DNA of 64,000 bases from Rhizobium sp. SL42 (GTDB lineage: Bacteria; Pseudomonadota; Alphaproteobacteria; Rhizobiales; Rhizobiaceae). The notes under the pieces were generated by a model. The model did not search any database and was not told where the DNA came from. It saw only the letters and a program-made list of their open reading frames with translations. The DNA lies in contig NZ_CP063397.1 in NCBI RefSeq assembly GCF_021729845.1, positions 2,494,001 to 2,558,000 of the forward strand, in the 5' to 3' direction. Made by a program: the position numbers and the translations under genes. How positions within the stretch are numbered: position 1 is the first letter of the stretch; each line of letters begins with the position of its first letter. Shown here in pieces: positions 51,324 to 62,551 of the stretch.

Positions 51324-52283
51324 CTATTTGGTCAGTTGCAGTTCGACGTCGGTATTGCGCCCCGCCACGACCTTGAAGTCACGTTGGTAGATCTTGTCCT
51401 TGTTCCGGGCGATGGCGGTATAGTCGCCTTCCGACAGGACCATGAGCGGAAATGCGCTGACGCTTTCCGCAACCACGTCGCCGCCCGATGTCAGGACGGA
51501 CCATGCGGTGTCGGCAATCGCTTCGCCGCCTTCGTCCGAGACGAGCTTGAAACCGATCTGGGAGGCGCGGTGCTGGATCGTCGCTTCTGTCAATTTTCCG
51601 GCTTCGACCTTGATATCGGCGCGCACAGCAGCATTGATCGTGCCGTATTCCGAAACCACGTGGTAGGTCCCGGCGTTGAGCCTGATGATCGTGTTCGGCT
51701 TTACGTCCGCCAGAACCAGACCGCGCTCGCCATCTGCCTTCACTTCGGTAGAGTAGATGTCAAAGCTGAGATCCTTGTCCGGGATCTGCGTATCCGGCCC
51801 GGAAATTGCGCTGAGCAGGAGACCGCCTGCATCCAGAACCATCACCTGGTCTTCGACATTTCCCTGATTCGGTATCGAGAGTTTTTTGGTCGCACCTGCG
51901 CGCCCGAAGGAGACATTGACGAAATAATCCCCAGGCGCGAGCTGGAAATCCGCGGAGCCGCCTTCGGCGCTTGCCAGAAGCGGCAACTTACCGTCGGGGC
52001 CGGGGATCGGGCTGAAGACGCGCCAGGACAGACCGTGCTGCATCGGATCGGCATCATTGGTGAGCTTGGCTTCAAGCTTGACATTGCGGCTCTGGATCGC
52101 CGGAGCGAGCGCGTTGGCATCGGGCGCCGTGAACGCCTTGAGCTTCGGCATCTTGGTCGAGCCGTTCAGCTGTTTGAAAGTCTCGAAAGCCTCCTGACCA
52201 TAACTCGAACCCGCGACCACAAGGGTCACGCAAAACCCGAGAGCGAGCCGGGTCACAATTCGATGGCCTGTCATGCGATGCAC
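51324..52283 (-). CDS. Hypothetical exported protein with three similar beta-rich units
   Basis: I do not recognise this 319-residue protein. It has an N-terminal signal peptide (about 29 residues, ending SSYGQ). After a linker, three units of about 80 residues each end in a similar pattern: (P/A/E)G-x-Y, then two strands and an (I/V)-x-x-G turn: LAPGDYFVNVSFGR (near 116), LNAGTYHVVSEYG (near 204) and LSEGDYTAIARNK (near 283). The spacing resembles carboxypeptidase-regulatory or PEGA-like beta sandwiches. The gene is convergent with the acyltransferase and begins with GTG (AGGAAG ten bases upstream). Confidence 0.75.
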   Translation of the reverse strand: MHRMTGHRIVTRLALGFCVTLVVAGSSYGQEAFETFKQLNGSTKMPKLKAFTAPDANALAPAIQSRNVKLEAKLTNDADPMQHGLSWRVFSPIPGPDGKLPLLASAEGGSADFQLAPGDYFVNVSFGRAGATKKLSIPNQGNVEDQVMVLDAGGLLLSAISGPDTQIPDKDLSFDIYSTEVKADGERGLVLADVKPNTIIRLNAGTYHVVSEYGTINAAVRADIKVEAGKLTEATIQHRASQIGFKLVSDEGGEAIADTAWSVLTSGGDVVAESVSAFPLMVLSEGDYTAIARNKDKIYQRDFKVVAGRNTDVELQLTK

Positions 52284-52383
52284 TGTTGGTTGACTTCCTG
52301 TCCAATGCCAGCAAGTTCAATCCGAACGTGGTGGCAATTTCAAGACAAGTCTGCCACCCGAAGGCTTTCTAAGGTGTTTCAAG

Positions 52384-52965
52384 ATGAAAAATGATATCAA
52401 ATTAGTGGATTATTTGAGCGTCCGGCGCTCTGTCCCTGCATTTCAGATGTGCGAACCCGGCCCGAGTCGCGAGGAAATCGAAGCGATTCTGACTTTGGCC
52501 GTGCGCGTGCCTGACCATGGCAAGATCGCGCCCTGGCGCTTCGTGGTCTATCGCGGCGCGGAGCGGGCTCGCATTGGCGAGGAGCTTCTGGCCATGGCCC
52601 TGGCGAAAAATCCCGAGCTGTCGGCTGAAATGATCGAAGTCGAGCGCAACCGGTTTACCCGCGCACCGGTCGTCATCTCGGTGATCTCGACCGCGGCGCC
52701 GCATTTCAAGATCCCGGAATGGGAACAGATCATGTCGGCCGGCGCAGTCTGCCTCAACCTGTTAATGGCTGCCAATGCCCATGGATATGTCGCCAATTGG
52801 CTGAGTGAATGGTTCGCCTTCGATCAGCAGGCCTATCCGCTTTTGGGCGTAAAGCAGGGCGAAAAGGTCGCCGGCTTCATTCACATCGGCTCCACGACAT
52901 TTCCGATCATCGAACGTCCGCGTCCAGCACTTGCCGATGTTGTGACCTGGCAGGGCGGCGACTGA
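52384..52965 (+). CDS. Nitroreductase family protein
   Basis: A 193-residue FMN-dependent nitroreductase-fold protein (RutE/YdjA-like). It starts with [40 protein letters not shown], which holds the FMN-contacting arginine-serine pair and the PWR segment. It continues with [23 protein letters not shown]. YdjA-type enzymes reduce nitro groups or quinone-like compounds using NAD(P)H; the natural substrate is unknown. Its TGA overlaps the ATG of the flavin-reductase gene. Confidence 0.9.
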   Translation: MKNDIKLVDYLSVRRSVPAFQMCEPGPSREEIEAILTLAVRVPDHGKIAPWRFVVYRGAERARIGEELLAMALAKNPELSAEMIEVERNRFTRAPVVISVISTAAPHFKIPEWEQIMSAGAVCLNLLMAANAHGYVANWLSEWFAFDQQAYPLLGVKQGEKVAGFIHIGSTTFPIIERPRPALADVVTWQGGD

Positions 52966-53579
52966 TGTTCTACGACACGCAAAGCAACGCCCACGGCATG
53001 GCCCACGATCCGTTCAAGGCTATCGTGGCGCCGCGCCCGATCGGCTGGATCGGCTCCAAGGGGAGGGACGGCAGCAGGAACCTGTCGCCCTACTCGTTCT
53101 TCAATGCCGTCAGCGACCGGCCGAAGATCGTCATGTTCTCGTCGAGCGGTCGCAAGGATTCGCTGCGAAATGTCGAGGAGACCGGCGTATTCACGGCAAA
53201 CTTCGTCTCTCGCCCTTTGATCAATGCGATGAATGCCTCTTCGGTGGCGGTATCCTACGGCGTTGACGAATTCGCAATTGCCGGTTTGACGCCGGTCGAT
53301 GGTCGTCTCGTCAACGCGCCTTACGTTGCCGAAGCTGTCGCCGTGCTCGAATGCCGGGTGACGACAATCACGACTTTGAAGGACATGGGCGGCGCCGACA
53401 CCGACAGTCATGCTGTGTTTGGTCAGGTCGTCGGCATTCACATCGATGAAAGCGTGATCCGTGAGGGCCGTTTCGACCTGGCGCTCGCACAGCCGATCAT
53501 GCGTCTTGGCTATATGGACTATGCCGGGATTGGTCCCATCTTTGAACTTGGTCGGCCGAAACCTCCCACGACGGAGTGA
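52965..53579 (+). CDS. Flavin reductase family protein (FMN-binding split barrel)
   Basis: A 204-residue protein with the split-barrel flavin reductase-like domain. Landmarks are FKAIVAPRPIGWIGSKGRDGSRNLSPYSFFNAVSDRPKIVMFSS, which contacts FMN, and ETGVFTANFVSRPL. Members reduce flavin with NAD(P)H or catalyse other FMN-linked oxidations. The TGATG overlap shows it forms a two-gene operon with the nitroreductase. A frame open upstream is in a different phase from the nitroreductase and is not used. Confidence 0.9.
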   Translation: MFYDTQSNAHGMAHDPFKAIVAPRPIGWIGSKGRDGSRNLSPYSFFNAVSDRPKIVMFSSSGRKDSLRNVEETGVFTANFVSRPLINAMNASSVAVSYGVDEFAIAGLTPVDGRLVNAPYVAEAVAVLECRVTTITTLKDMGGADTDSHAVFGQVVGIHIDESVIREGRFDLALAQPIMRLGYMDYAGIGPIFELGRPKPPTTE

Positions 53580-53797
53580 TCGGCAGCCTGAAGCCGAATC
53601 GAAAAATGCTCGCTGGCGGCCGTGCCTTTGCATGTGCCGTCGGTCGGAAATGGGTCCGAGCCTGCCGTCGGAACGCAATTTTCGACAGATGCCGCCGGTT
53701 AATGAACGTGGTGAACAATTCATAAAGACTTTGTCGTTAGCGTCGAAATCCAGGTCTTCGGGCCGCGTGGCATTTCTCGTAGCGAGTGGGTTTGACA

Positions 53798-54937
53798 GTG
53801 ATCGTGGCAACTTTTCTGCGTTGGGTTGAAACGGCAAGGACTCAGGATCGAGCCCGCGCAGCCAATACGCTGGCGAGAGCTTACCTGCGTGCAGCAATCA
53901 CGCCCGGCGAGCGGCAGGCAGCCCAGGCGGCCATGACTTACCTTCTTGACGACCCGTCTCCGCAGGTTCGCCTGGCGCTGGCAGAGGTTCTGGCTTGCGA
54001 GCCCAATGCACCCCGCGCGATCATGATGTCCTTGGCCGAGGATCAGCCGGAAATCGCCTCTGCCGTTATTCTCCTTTCGCCGGTTCTGGCCGATGCCGAT
54101 CTTGTCGATATCGCCGGGCGCGGCACGGTGGAGACCCGCGCACTGGTGGCCGCGCGCCGGACCGTCAGTGTCGGCGTGGCGGCAGCGCTTGCTGAGATCG
54201 GCGATGCGGCCGAGCTTGAAGTTCTGCTGGAGAATCCCGGCGCCTGCTTTACCCGTTTCACGTTGCGCCGCATTGCCGAGCGTCACGGCCGCAACGAACA
54301 TATCCGTGCGCTTCTTCTGGAGCGTGAAGACCTTCCTGCCGGTGTGCGACAGCTGCTGGTCCAGTTTGTCGCTGAAGCCCTGGCGGGCTCCGATCTTGTC
54401 CGTGGCGCAGTTGGAATGCGCCGCATCGAGCGCGTGGCGCGTGAAGCCAGCGATACGGCGACCATGGCGATCGTCGGCACGGTACTCGGTGATGAACTTG
54501 GGCCGCTTGTCGAGCAGTTGCGCGAGGCAGGTCGCCTGACGCCGGCCTTTCTCATGCACGCGCTCTGCGCCGGTCGTACCGACTTCTTCGCATCGGCGAT
54601 TGTCTCGATTTCAGGTCTGGAAGAGCGCCGGGTTCGATCCATTCTGGCGACCGGCCGTTTTCATGCGGTTCGTGCCCTTCTGGAAGCAGCAGGGCTCGGC
54701 CGCGACCTGAGCACGCTGTTCGTCGATGCCATCATGCAATGGCGCGACCTCATCCAATCGACGCATGGGCTGGACCTCGACCACATCGCCGACCGCCTGA
54801 TCCGCCGCTATCGCAATGAAACAAATCTCAGCGATGCGGCAAGAGCCCTTCTCGATGTCGTCGAGCGGCTGGCAATTGCCGAAGAACGCCGCCTTGCCCG
54901 TGATTATGCGTCCGGAATAGCGCTTGCGGCTGCCTGA
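53798..54937 (+). CDS. DUF2336 domain protein
   Basis: A 379-residue, almost wholly alpha-helical protein of the DUF2336 family, found in Alphaproteobacteria. HEAT-like pairs repeat through the chain (YLLDDPSPQVRLALAEVLA, RRIERVAREASDTATMAIVGTVLGDELG, ILATGRFHAVRALLEAAGLG). No catalytic motif or membrane segment is visible, suggesting a scaffold. The start is uncertain: GTG at 53798 gives MIVATFLRWVE, similar to relatives; GTG at 53786 would add four residues. Its stop is four bases from the convergent next gene. Confidence 0.85.
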   Translation: MIVATFLRWVETARTQDRARAANTLARAYLRAAITPGERQAAQAAMTYLLDDPSPQVRLALAEVLACEPNAPRAIMMSLAEDQPEIASAVILLSPVLADADLVDIAGRGTVETRALVAARRTVSVGVAAALAEIGDAAELEVLLENPGACFTRFTLRRIAERHGRNEHIRALLLEREDLPAGVRQLLVQFVAEALAGSDLVRGAVGMRRIERVAREASDTATMAIVGTVLGDELGPLVEQLREAGRLTPAFLMHALCAGRTDFFASAIVSISGLEERRVRSILATGRFHAVRALLEAAGLGRDLSTLFVDAIMQWRDLIQSTHGLDLDHIADRLIRRYRNETNLSDAARALLDVVERLAIAEERRLARDYASGIALAAA

Positions 54938-54941
54938 GCCG

Positions 54942-55349
54942 CTAGCGGACAATCTTCTTCGCGACCCATGAATAGCTGTCGGAAACGACATGAATGGGTG
55001 TCTCGAAAATCATCTTTATTTGTGCCGTGCCGGGCAGCACTTCGCGGATCGTCTCCATTGCGCGCGCAGCAAGCGTCTTCTTTTCGGCCTCTGGCGGCTC
55101 GGCTTCCGGTGTCCCTGTTTCGACAGCGGGTGCCGGCACGGCAGCAGCTATGCCGTCCGGATGCGGTTCCTGGCACACGGCAACCGCTGTCGGGTAGCTG
55201 ATATTGGAATAGCGTTCCAGCACGGTTTCGGCCGCCGCATCGCAGAGCGCGATCGAAACGAACCGTTCCGGCGCTGTTTCCACATATTCGCACTCGTTGA
55301 CACTGTCGTCGCAGCCCAGGATCGTCATCAGGATCAAAGCTGTCTTCAT
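54942..55349 (-). CDS. Hypothetical protein, cysteine-containing
   Basis: I do not recognise this 135-residue protein by function. It opens with MKTALILMTILGCDD, a short hydrophobic stretch ending in Cys13 that resembles, but is shorter than, a lipoprotein signal. Other cysteines are at C20, C36 and C59. The middle (about 60-90) is Pro/Ala/Glu-rich, and the end is a predicted helix-strand region finishing VAKKIVR. The plus strand offers no better frame. Convergent with DUF2336 and divergent from the GNAT gene. Confidence 0.65.
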   Translation of the reverse strand: MKTALILMTILGCDDSVNECEYVETAPERFVSIALCDAAAETVLERYSNISYPTAVAVCQEPHPDGIAAAVPAPAVETGTPEAEPPEAEKKTLAARAMETIREVLPGTAQIKMIFETPIHVVSDSYSWVAKKIVR

Positions 55350-55459
55350 TGCGGCATGGCTCCTTGCGCGGCGGCGTGTATTCGAATGTCGGCTTGACGA
55401 AACAAGACGATTGCAGCCAAAGCAAGACAGAAAATCGGAACTCGCCTAAGGAGCATCGT

Positions 55460-55912
55460 ATGCCTGTGACAATCGCATGTGAGCCTGTTCGCCAGCCGGG
55501 CATTGTCCGGTTGCTGGAACTGTCCGATGCTTACATGGCAATGCTTTATCCTGCAGACAGCAACCATGCGCCCGACCTCGATAGTCTCGACAAACCGGAA
55601 ATATCATTCTTCGTCGCGCGCAGGGACAGTGAAATTGCAGGATGCTGCGCCCTGGTTCGCAAGCGCGATGGCACAGGTGAGATCAAACGGCTGTTTGTTG
55701 CGCCGCAGGCGCGTGGTCTATCGCTCGGCAAGTGCTTGATGCAGGCGGTCGAGCAAGCGGCACGATATGCGAACCTTTCGGCGATTCGGCTGGAAACCGG
55801 CATTCATCAACCCGAAGCGATCGCGCTTCGCAGCCTTGGCTATGTGGATATTGCACCCTTTGACGGTTACCGGGAGGATCCGCTCAGCCTGTTCATGGAA
55901 AAGCGGCTCTGA
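55460..55912 (+). CDS. GNAT family N-acetyltransferase
   Basis: A 150-residue single-domain GNAT enzyme. The acetyl-CoA pyrophosphate loop is the QARGLSLGK segment (motif A, Q/R-x-x-G-x-G/A), after the strand EIKRLFVAP; the C-terminal part has ALRSLGYVDIAPFDGY. The substrate is unknown. I chose the ATG at 55460, six bases after AAGGAG; the frame is open 37 codons upstream without support. Confidence 0.9.
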   Translation: MPVTIACEPVRQPGIVRLLELSDAYMAMLYPADSNHAPDLDSLDKPEISFFVARRDSEIAGCCALVRKRDGTGEIKRLFVAPQARGLSLGKCLMQAVEQAARYANLSAIRLETGIHQPEAIALRSLGYVDIAPFDGYREDPLSLFMEKRL

Positions 55913-56114
55913 ATTCGACCGACCCGTCGGTAGGGTGCGGTAGGGGACCTTTACTGCTATTCTGGTGCAAATCTGGCGCCTTCAAGTCCGTTCCTCGGTA
56001 AAATCCCGGTGTTTGCATGCAAGCGGACTTGGCCATGTCATGAAAATATGAGATCAGCGCGCAGGTTTTGGCCGCGTGCGGTCCCTTATGTCTTTATCCT
56101 TGCAGTGGACGACC

Positions 56115-57842
56115 ATGCTCCAGAAATTCTTCGCCTTTTACCGCCCGTATCGGGGCCTGTTCCTGATTGACTTCGGCTGCGCGATCATCTCCGGCCTGCT
56201 GGAGCTTGGTTTCCCGATGGCGGTGAAGCTGTTCGTCGATATCCTGCTGCCCAGTGCGCAATGGGGTGTCATTCTGGCGGCGTCGATCGGCCTGCTTGTG
56301 ATCTACCTCATCAATACCGGCCTGATGGCGGTCGTCACCTATTGGGGCCATATGCTTGGCATCAATATCGAGACCGATATGCGCCGGCTCGCCTTCAGCC
56401 ATATTCAGAAGCTGTCGTTCCGCTATTTCGACAACCAGAAGACCGGTCATCTGGTGGGACGCCTGACCAAGGACCTGGAAGAGATCGGTGAGGTCGCCCA
56501 TCACGGGCCGGAAGATCTGTTCATCGCAGTCATGACATTCCTGGGCGCCTTTGCGCTGATGCTGTCGATCAATGTGCAACTGGCTTTGCTGACCGCTGTT
56601 GTCGTCCCGCTGACCGCCTTTGTCACCAGCCGATTCGGCCGCCGCATGACCGATAACTTCCGTTCGTTGTTCGGCCGTGTCGGTGATTTCAACGCCCGCA
56701 TCGAGGAGAATGTCGGCGGCATCCGTGTTGTCCAGGCCTTTGCCAACGAGGCCCATGAGCGCGCCCTGTTCGAGCGCGACAACCAGAACTACCGCACCAC
56801 CAAGCTCGAAGCCTATCGCATCATGGCGGCCAGCACCTCGATGTCCTACATGAGCATGCGGCTGATCCAGATGATCGTGATGATCGTCGGCGCCTATCTG
56901 GTCCTACGCGGCGAACTGACCAATGGCGGTTTTGTCAGTTTCCTGCTTTTGGTCGGCGTCTTCTTCCGTCCGGTCGAGAAGATCAATTCGGTGATTGAAA
57001 CCTATCCCAAGGGCATTGCCGGCTTTCGCAGGTTCACGGAACTGATGGAAACCGAGCCGGATATCGAGGATGCCCCGGACGCGATCGAGGCACCGGCACT
57101 GAAGGGGGATATCGTCTTCGACAAGGTGTCCTTCGGTTATTCTGCCGACAAGTCCGTGCTGCATGACATTGATCTCACGATCCGTGCCGGCGAGACTGTC
57201 GCCTTCGTCGGGCCGTCGGGAGCCGGAAAGACCACACTGTGTTCGCTTCTGCCGCGTTTCTACGAGGTATCCGGCGGTGCGATCACTGTGGACGGTATCG
57301 ACATCCGCAGGCTCTCCCTGGCCTCCCTGCGTGGCCAGATCGGTATCGTCCAGCAGGACGTCTTCCTGTTCGGCGGTACCGTGCGTGAGAACATTGCCTA
57401 TGGCCGGCTGGACGCTTCCGATTTCGACATTCTGGAAGCGGCCCGTCGGGCAAGACTGGATGGCGTGATCGCCGCGATGCCGGATGGTCTTGATACGGTG
57501 ATCGGGGAACGCGGCGTCAAGCTGTCAGGCGGCCAGAAGCAGCGCCTTGCCATCGCACGCATGTTCCTCAAGAACCCGCCGATCCTGATCCTTGACGAGG
57601 CGACTTCAGCACTCGACACGGAAACCGAACGGGCGATCCAGCAATCGCTGTCGGAACTGGCCGAAGGCCGCACGACACTGGTGATCGCCCACCGGCTGGC
57701 CACGATCCGCGACGCTGCGCGCATCGTCGTCGTCGATCAGAACGGAATTGCCGAAACCGGGACGCACGACGAGCTTCTTGGTCGCCGTGGGGCTTATGCG
57801 CGCCTCTACCAGGCACAGTTCGGCGCAGAGGCTGCTGAATAG
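56115..57842 (+). CDS. ABC transporter, fused permease and ATP-binding protein
   Basis: A 575-residue half-size ABC exporter: an N-terminal six-helix membrane domain (about 10-310) and an ATPase domain. Walker A is GPSGAGKTT (366-374), the signature LSGGQKQR, Walker B ILILDEAT and the H-loop IAHRLAT. It probably works as a homodimer exporting lipids, drugs or peptides; nearest well-known relatives are MsbA/LmrA-type. ATGs at 56091 and 56115 and a GTG at 56076 are possible starts; I took the one giving MLQKFFAFYRP. It stands alone. Confidence 0.9.
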   Translation: MLQKFFAFYRPYRGLFLIDFGCAIISGLLELGFPMAVKLFVDILLPSAQWGVILAASIGLLVIYLINTGLMAVVTYWGHMLGINIETDMRRLAFSHIQKLSFRYFDNQKTGHLVGRLTKDLEEIGEVAHHGPEDLFIAVMTFLGAFALMLSINVQLALLTAVVVPLTAFVTSRFGRRMTDNFRSLFGRVGDFNARIEENVGGIRVVQAFANEAHERALFERDNQNYRTTKLEAYRIMAASTSMSYMSMRLIQMIVMIVGAYLVLRGELTNGGFVSFLLLVGVFFRPVEKINSVIETYPKGIAGFRRFTELMETEPDIEDAPDAIEAPALKGDIVFDKVSFGYSADKSVLHDIDLTIRAGETVAFVGPSGAGKTTLCSLLPRFYEVSGGAITVDGIDIRRLSLASLRGQIGIVQQDVFLFGGTVRENIAYGRLDASDFDILEAARRARLDGVIAAMPDGLDTVIGERGVKLSGGQKQRLAIARMFLKNPPILILDEATSALDTETERAIQQSLSELAEGRTTLVIAHRLATIRDAARIVVVDQNGIAETGTHDELLGRRGAYARLYQAQFGAEAAE

Positions 57843-57930
57843 GCAAACATGCACAAGGCCCGGACGAGCATTGCGGGACATGAAGGCAAAGGCAGGCCGA
57901 TTTGGTATTTGCCCGCTCGGCGGAGCCGGA

Positions 57931-59142
57931 TCAGACGGATGTGGTCTGTTTCGCCACGATCACGTCCGGCGCCTTTTGTATAGGCTGCGTCTCAAGCGTC
58001 ATCGGATCCGGCACGTCCGATAGCTCCACTTCCCGCATCCATTCCCGCCAGATAGAGACGATCAGCGCCATCAGCACCGGGCCGATGAACAGGCCGAGAA
58101 AGCCCATCGTCTTCACGCCGCCGATCAGACCGAAAAATGTCGGCAGGAAGGGCAGTTTGATCGGGCCGCCGACCAGTTTCGGCCGCACCGTCTTGTCGAC
58201 GATGAAGAGTTCGACCGTTCCCCAGATGAACAGGGCGATACCGGCGAAAACCGATCCGCTTGCCACCAGATAGACGCTGACCAGGGTGAAGGACAGCGGT
58301 GCCCCGCCGGGAATCAGAGCCATCACACCGGTGAGCACGCCAAGTGTCACGGGCGAGGGCACGCCTGCCAGCCAGTAGGCGATGCCGAGCACGATGCCTT
58401 CGCCGATCGCGATCAGCGTCATGCCGGTGACTGTCGAGCTGATCGTCGCCGGGACAACGCGCGAGATGCGCTCCCAACGTGCCGGTAGAATGCGCTCGCC
58501 GAGCAGGTCCAGCTGGCGCGTGAAGGACGCTCCATCGCGGAACACGAAGAACAGCGCGATCAGCATGAACAGCATGGTGAGCAGCAGGTGGAACGCGCCG
58601 TCGCCGAGCGCAATCAGTGCCCGGTAGATATTGCCGATATTGGCGCCGCTGACGATCTGGACCAGTTCGCCGATCGCGCCGGGCGAACCGATGCGATGGA
58701 TCCACTGGTCGGCGAGCCATTCGCCGACACCCGGCAATGCGAGGATCCATTCCGGCGGCGGAGCACCATGCTTGTTGACCTCGAGGGCCCAGCCGATCCA
58801 GTCCCGCAACTCGCCCACAGCATAGGTGGCGGCAATGCCGATCGGAACGATCAGGAAAGCGAGGATGAGAATGATCGCGATGGTCGCGCCGATCGTTGTG
58901 TTGCCGCCGACGCGATTGAGGATCTTGCGATAGACCGGCCAACTGGCAAAGGCGATGACCAGCGAGGCGAGTACCGGCACGATGAAACCGTGGAAGAAAT
59001 AGATGGCCGCGATCGCAATCAGCACAAGAAGCCAGCGCGCGGCCGAAATCGGCGTAACGAGTGCCGTTCTGCTTGGGGCCACGGGTCCAAGCCAGCGTGG
59101 CGCATCCTGCAGCTTGCGATCCTCTTTCTTACGCACGTTCAC
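57931..59142 (-). CDS. AI-2E family transporter (PerM/YdiK-like)
   Basis: A 403-residue membrane protein with about eight membrane segments. It has the AI-2E/UPF0118 hallmark of hydrophobic pairs near the N-terminus (ARWLLVLIAIAAIYFFHGFIVPVLASLVIAFASWPVYRKIL) and a central GEGIVLGIAYWLAGVP, LIPGGAPLS and GGVKTMGFLGLFIGPVLMAL. Members include quorum-signal exporters and sodium/proton antiporters, so the name does not prove an AI-2 role. I chose a GTG at 59142 (VNVRKKED); an ATG at 59196 is 18 codons upstream and would run over a repeated 9-mer. Convergent with the ABC gene and downstream of parE. Confidence 0.85.
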   Translation of the reverse strand: MNVRKKEDRKLQDAPRWLGPVAPSRTALVTPISAARWLLVLIAIAAIYFFHGFIVPVLASLVIAFASWPVYRKILNRVGGNTTIGATIAIILILAFLIVPIGIAATYAVGELRDWIGWALEVNKHGAPPPEWILALPGVGEWLADQWIHRIGSPGAIGELVQIVSGANIGNIYRALIALGDGAFHLLLTMLFMLIALFFVFRDGASFTRQLDLLGERILPARWERISRVVPATISSTVTGMTLIAIGEGIVLGIAYWLAGVPSPVTLGVLTGVMALIPGGAPLSFTLVSVYLVASGSVFAGIALFIWGTVELFIVDKTVRPKLVGGPIKLPFLPTFFGLIGGVKTMGFLGLFIGPVLMALIVSIWREWMREVELSDVPDPMTLETQPIQKAPDVIVAKQTTSV

Positions 59143-59163
59143 ACTTTCCGGTTGTTTCAGTCT

Positions 59164-59259
59164 CACACTATGGGCGATTGGGGCAACGCCATGCAAGCCC
59201 GACCATGGTTGCTCTCACATAGTGTGCATCGTACACCAGCGCAAATCCACCATAGTGTT
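59164..59259. repeat. Three CATAGTGTG-like 9-mers upstream of the AI-2E gene
   Basis: CACACTATG (59164-59172) is the exact inverse of CATAGTGTG (59218-59226), and CATAGTGTT follows at 59251-59259. They lie in the 160-215 bp between parE and the AI-2E transporter gene and may be regulator sites. Confidence 0.4.
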
Positions 59260-59357
59260 CGATAATGTCGCAGCTGTGTCACCGCATGCGAAAACCGGCC
59301 AGACGCGGGACTATGCCCGCTCGGCTGGCCTGGGGCGCTCGCAAGGAGGCTTGATCG

Positions 59358-61436
<2,079 letters not shown>

Positions 61437-61655
61437 GGCGTCGTTCGATACTTTGTCTTTGCTGTGCCGGATCAGCCTGCTCGCTTCGAACTGCCGCATC
61501 TGCTTGCCCGGTCGCTCTTGCGAATCACCGGGAATGTGCCAGAAAAGCAGCGCATGCGCGAAGGGCTTGGCGGCCGGTACATGGTGAAATCGGTCAAGCT
61601 TTGCGTGCCTGACTTGCCGATGGCAAGGCGCGAGCCAAAGGGAAGCTCCTCTTCG

Positions 61656-62537
61656 ATGCAGATGTCCACAACTCATTTCCGCACCGCGGCGATTTCGTGC
61701 GTTCTCTTTCCGTTTCTCTTGGTTCAAGCCTTTGCAACAGAGCCGCTGAAGCCGTTCAAGGACGATCTGTTCTCAAGCCAGACTGTGCTGGATAGCCGTG
61801 ATGGTGGCGATTTTACCATCGTTGACTATCAAGAGCTACGTGACATCAACGGTCGCGACAGCATTCCCGAACGCCGGGTCAAGGATCGTTATGTGTCGTT
61901 GGCCGTCCGTCGGGTACAGGAAAATCAGACGCTTCAATTGGCGAGTGGACCTCTGGAGGTTGCCCGTGTCGGCAAGGATACGGGCCAGGCCTTTACCGTC
62001 ATCTTCATTCACGGGCGGGGTGGCGACAGGAGACTGGGTGTCAACGACATCACCTTTGGCGGCAATTTCAATCGGCTGAAAAACCTCGTCGTCGCCAGCG
62101 GCGGCACATATTATGCGCCCTCCGTCCAGAGTTTTGCGGATGATGGCGTGTCCACCGTCGCGGCGTTGATCGATCATGCCTATGTAGCTTCCGGCGGCCG
62201 CCCGGTCGTGCTTGCCTGTGCTTCGATGGGCAGCTTCATCTGCTGGGGGATCACCCGCGATCCGAAGGCCGCAGCGCAATTGTCCGGCATGGCCATCCTT
62301 GGGGGCGCGACGGATGCGAATTTCACCAAGAGCATTGCCGCCAAGCGCAAGCTGCCACTCTGGTTCACACATGGCAGTCGCGATAGCGTTTATGCTGCAA
62401 CGGATCAGATTGCGCTCTACGACCGCTTGCACACGTCAGGCTATCCGGCCCGTTTCACACTGTTTGAGACCGGTGCTCATGGCACGCCGGTGCGCATGAG
62501 CGACTGGCGCGCAATCCTGTCCTGGCTGATCCGATAG
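61656..62537 (+). CDS. Exported alpha/beta hydrolase
   Basis: A 293-residue periplasmic hydrolase. A signal peptide (MQMSTTHFRTAAISCVLFPF and on to about residue 27, AFA) is followed by the alpha/beta fold: IHGRGGD (118-124), the nucleophile S190 in CASMG, D around residue 244 in HGSRDSVY, and H near 277 in GAHGTP. The first glycine of the G-x-S-x-G elbow is a cysteine. The start could also be the ATG at 61662. The substrate is unknown. It is divergent from parE and convergent with the diguanylate cyclase gene. Confidence 0.83.
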   Translation: MQMSTTHFRTAAISCVLFPFLLVQAFATEPLKPFKDDLFSSQTVLDSRDGGDFTIVDYQELRDINGRDSIPERRVKDRYVSLAVRRVQENQTLQLASGPLEVARVGKDTGQAFTVIFIHGRGGDRRLGVNDITFGGNFNRLKNLVVASGGTYYAPSVQSFADDGVSTVAALIDHAYVASGGRPVVLACASMGSFICWGITRDPKAAAQLSGMAILGGATDANFTKSIAAKRKLPLWFTHGSRDSVYAATDQIALYDRLHTSGYPARFTLFETGAHGTPVRMSDWRAILSWLIR

Positions 62538-62551
62538 GCCACAGACCGGTG

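Noticed and set aside
61437..61655. A gene remnant between parE and the exported hydrolase
   Set aside because: The plus-strand frame is open and reads plausibly for about 60 codons, but it has no ribosome site and mixed third-position bias. I could not support it as a pseudogene.
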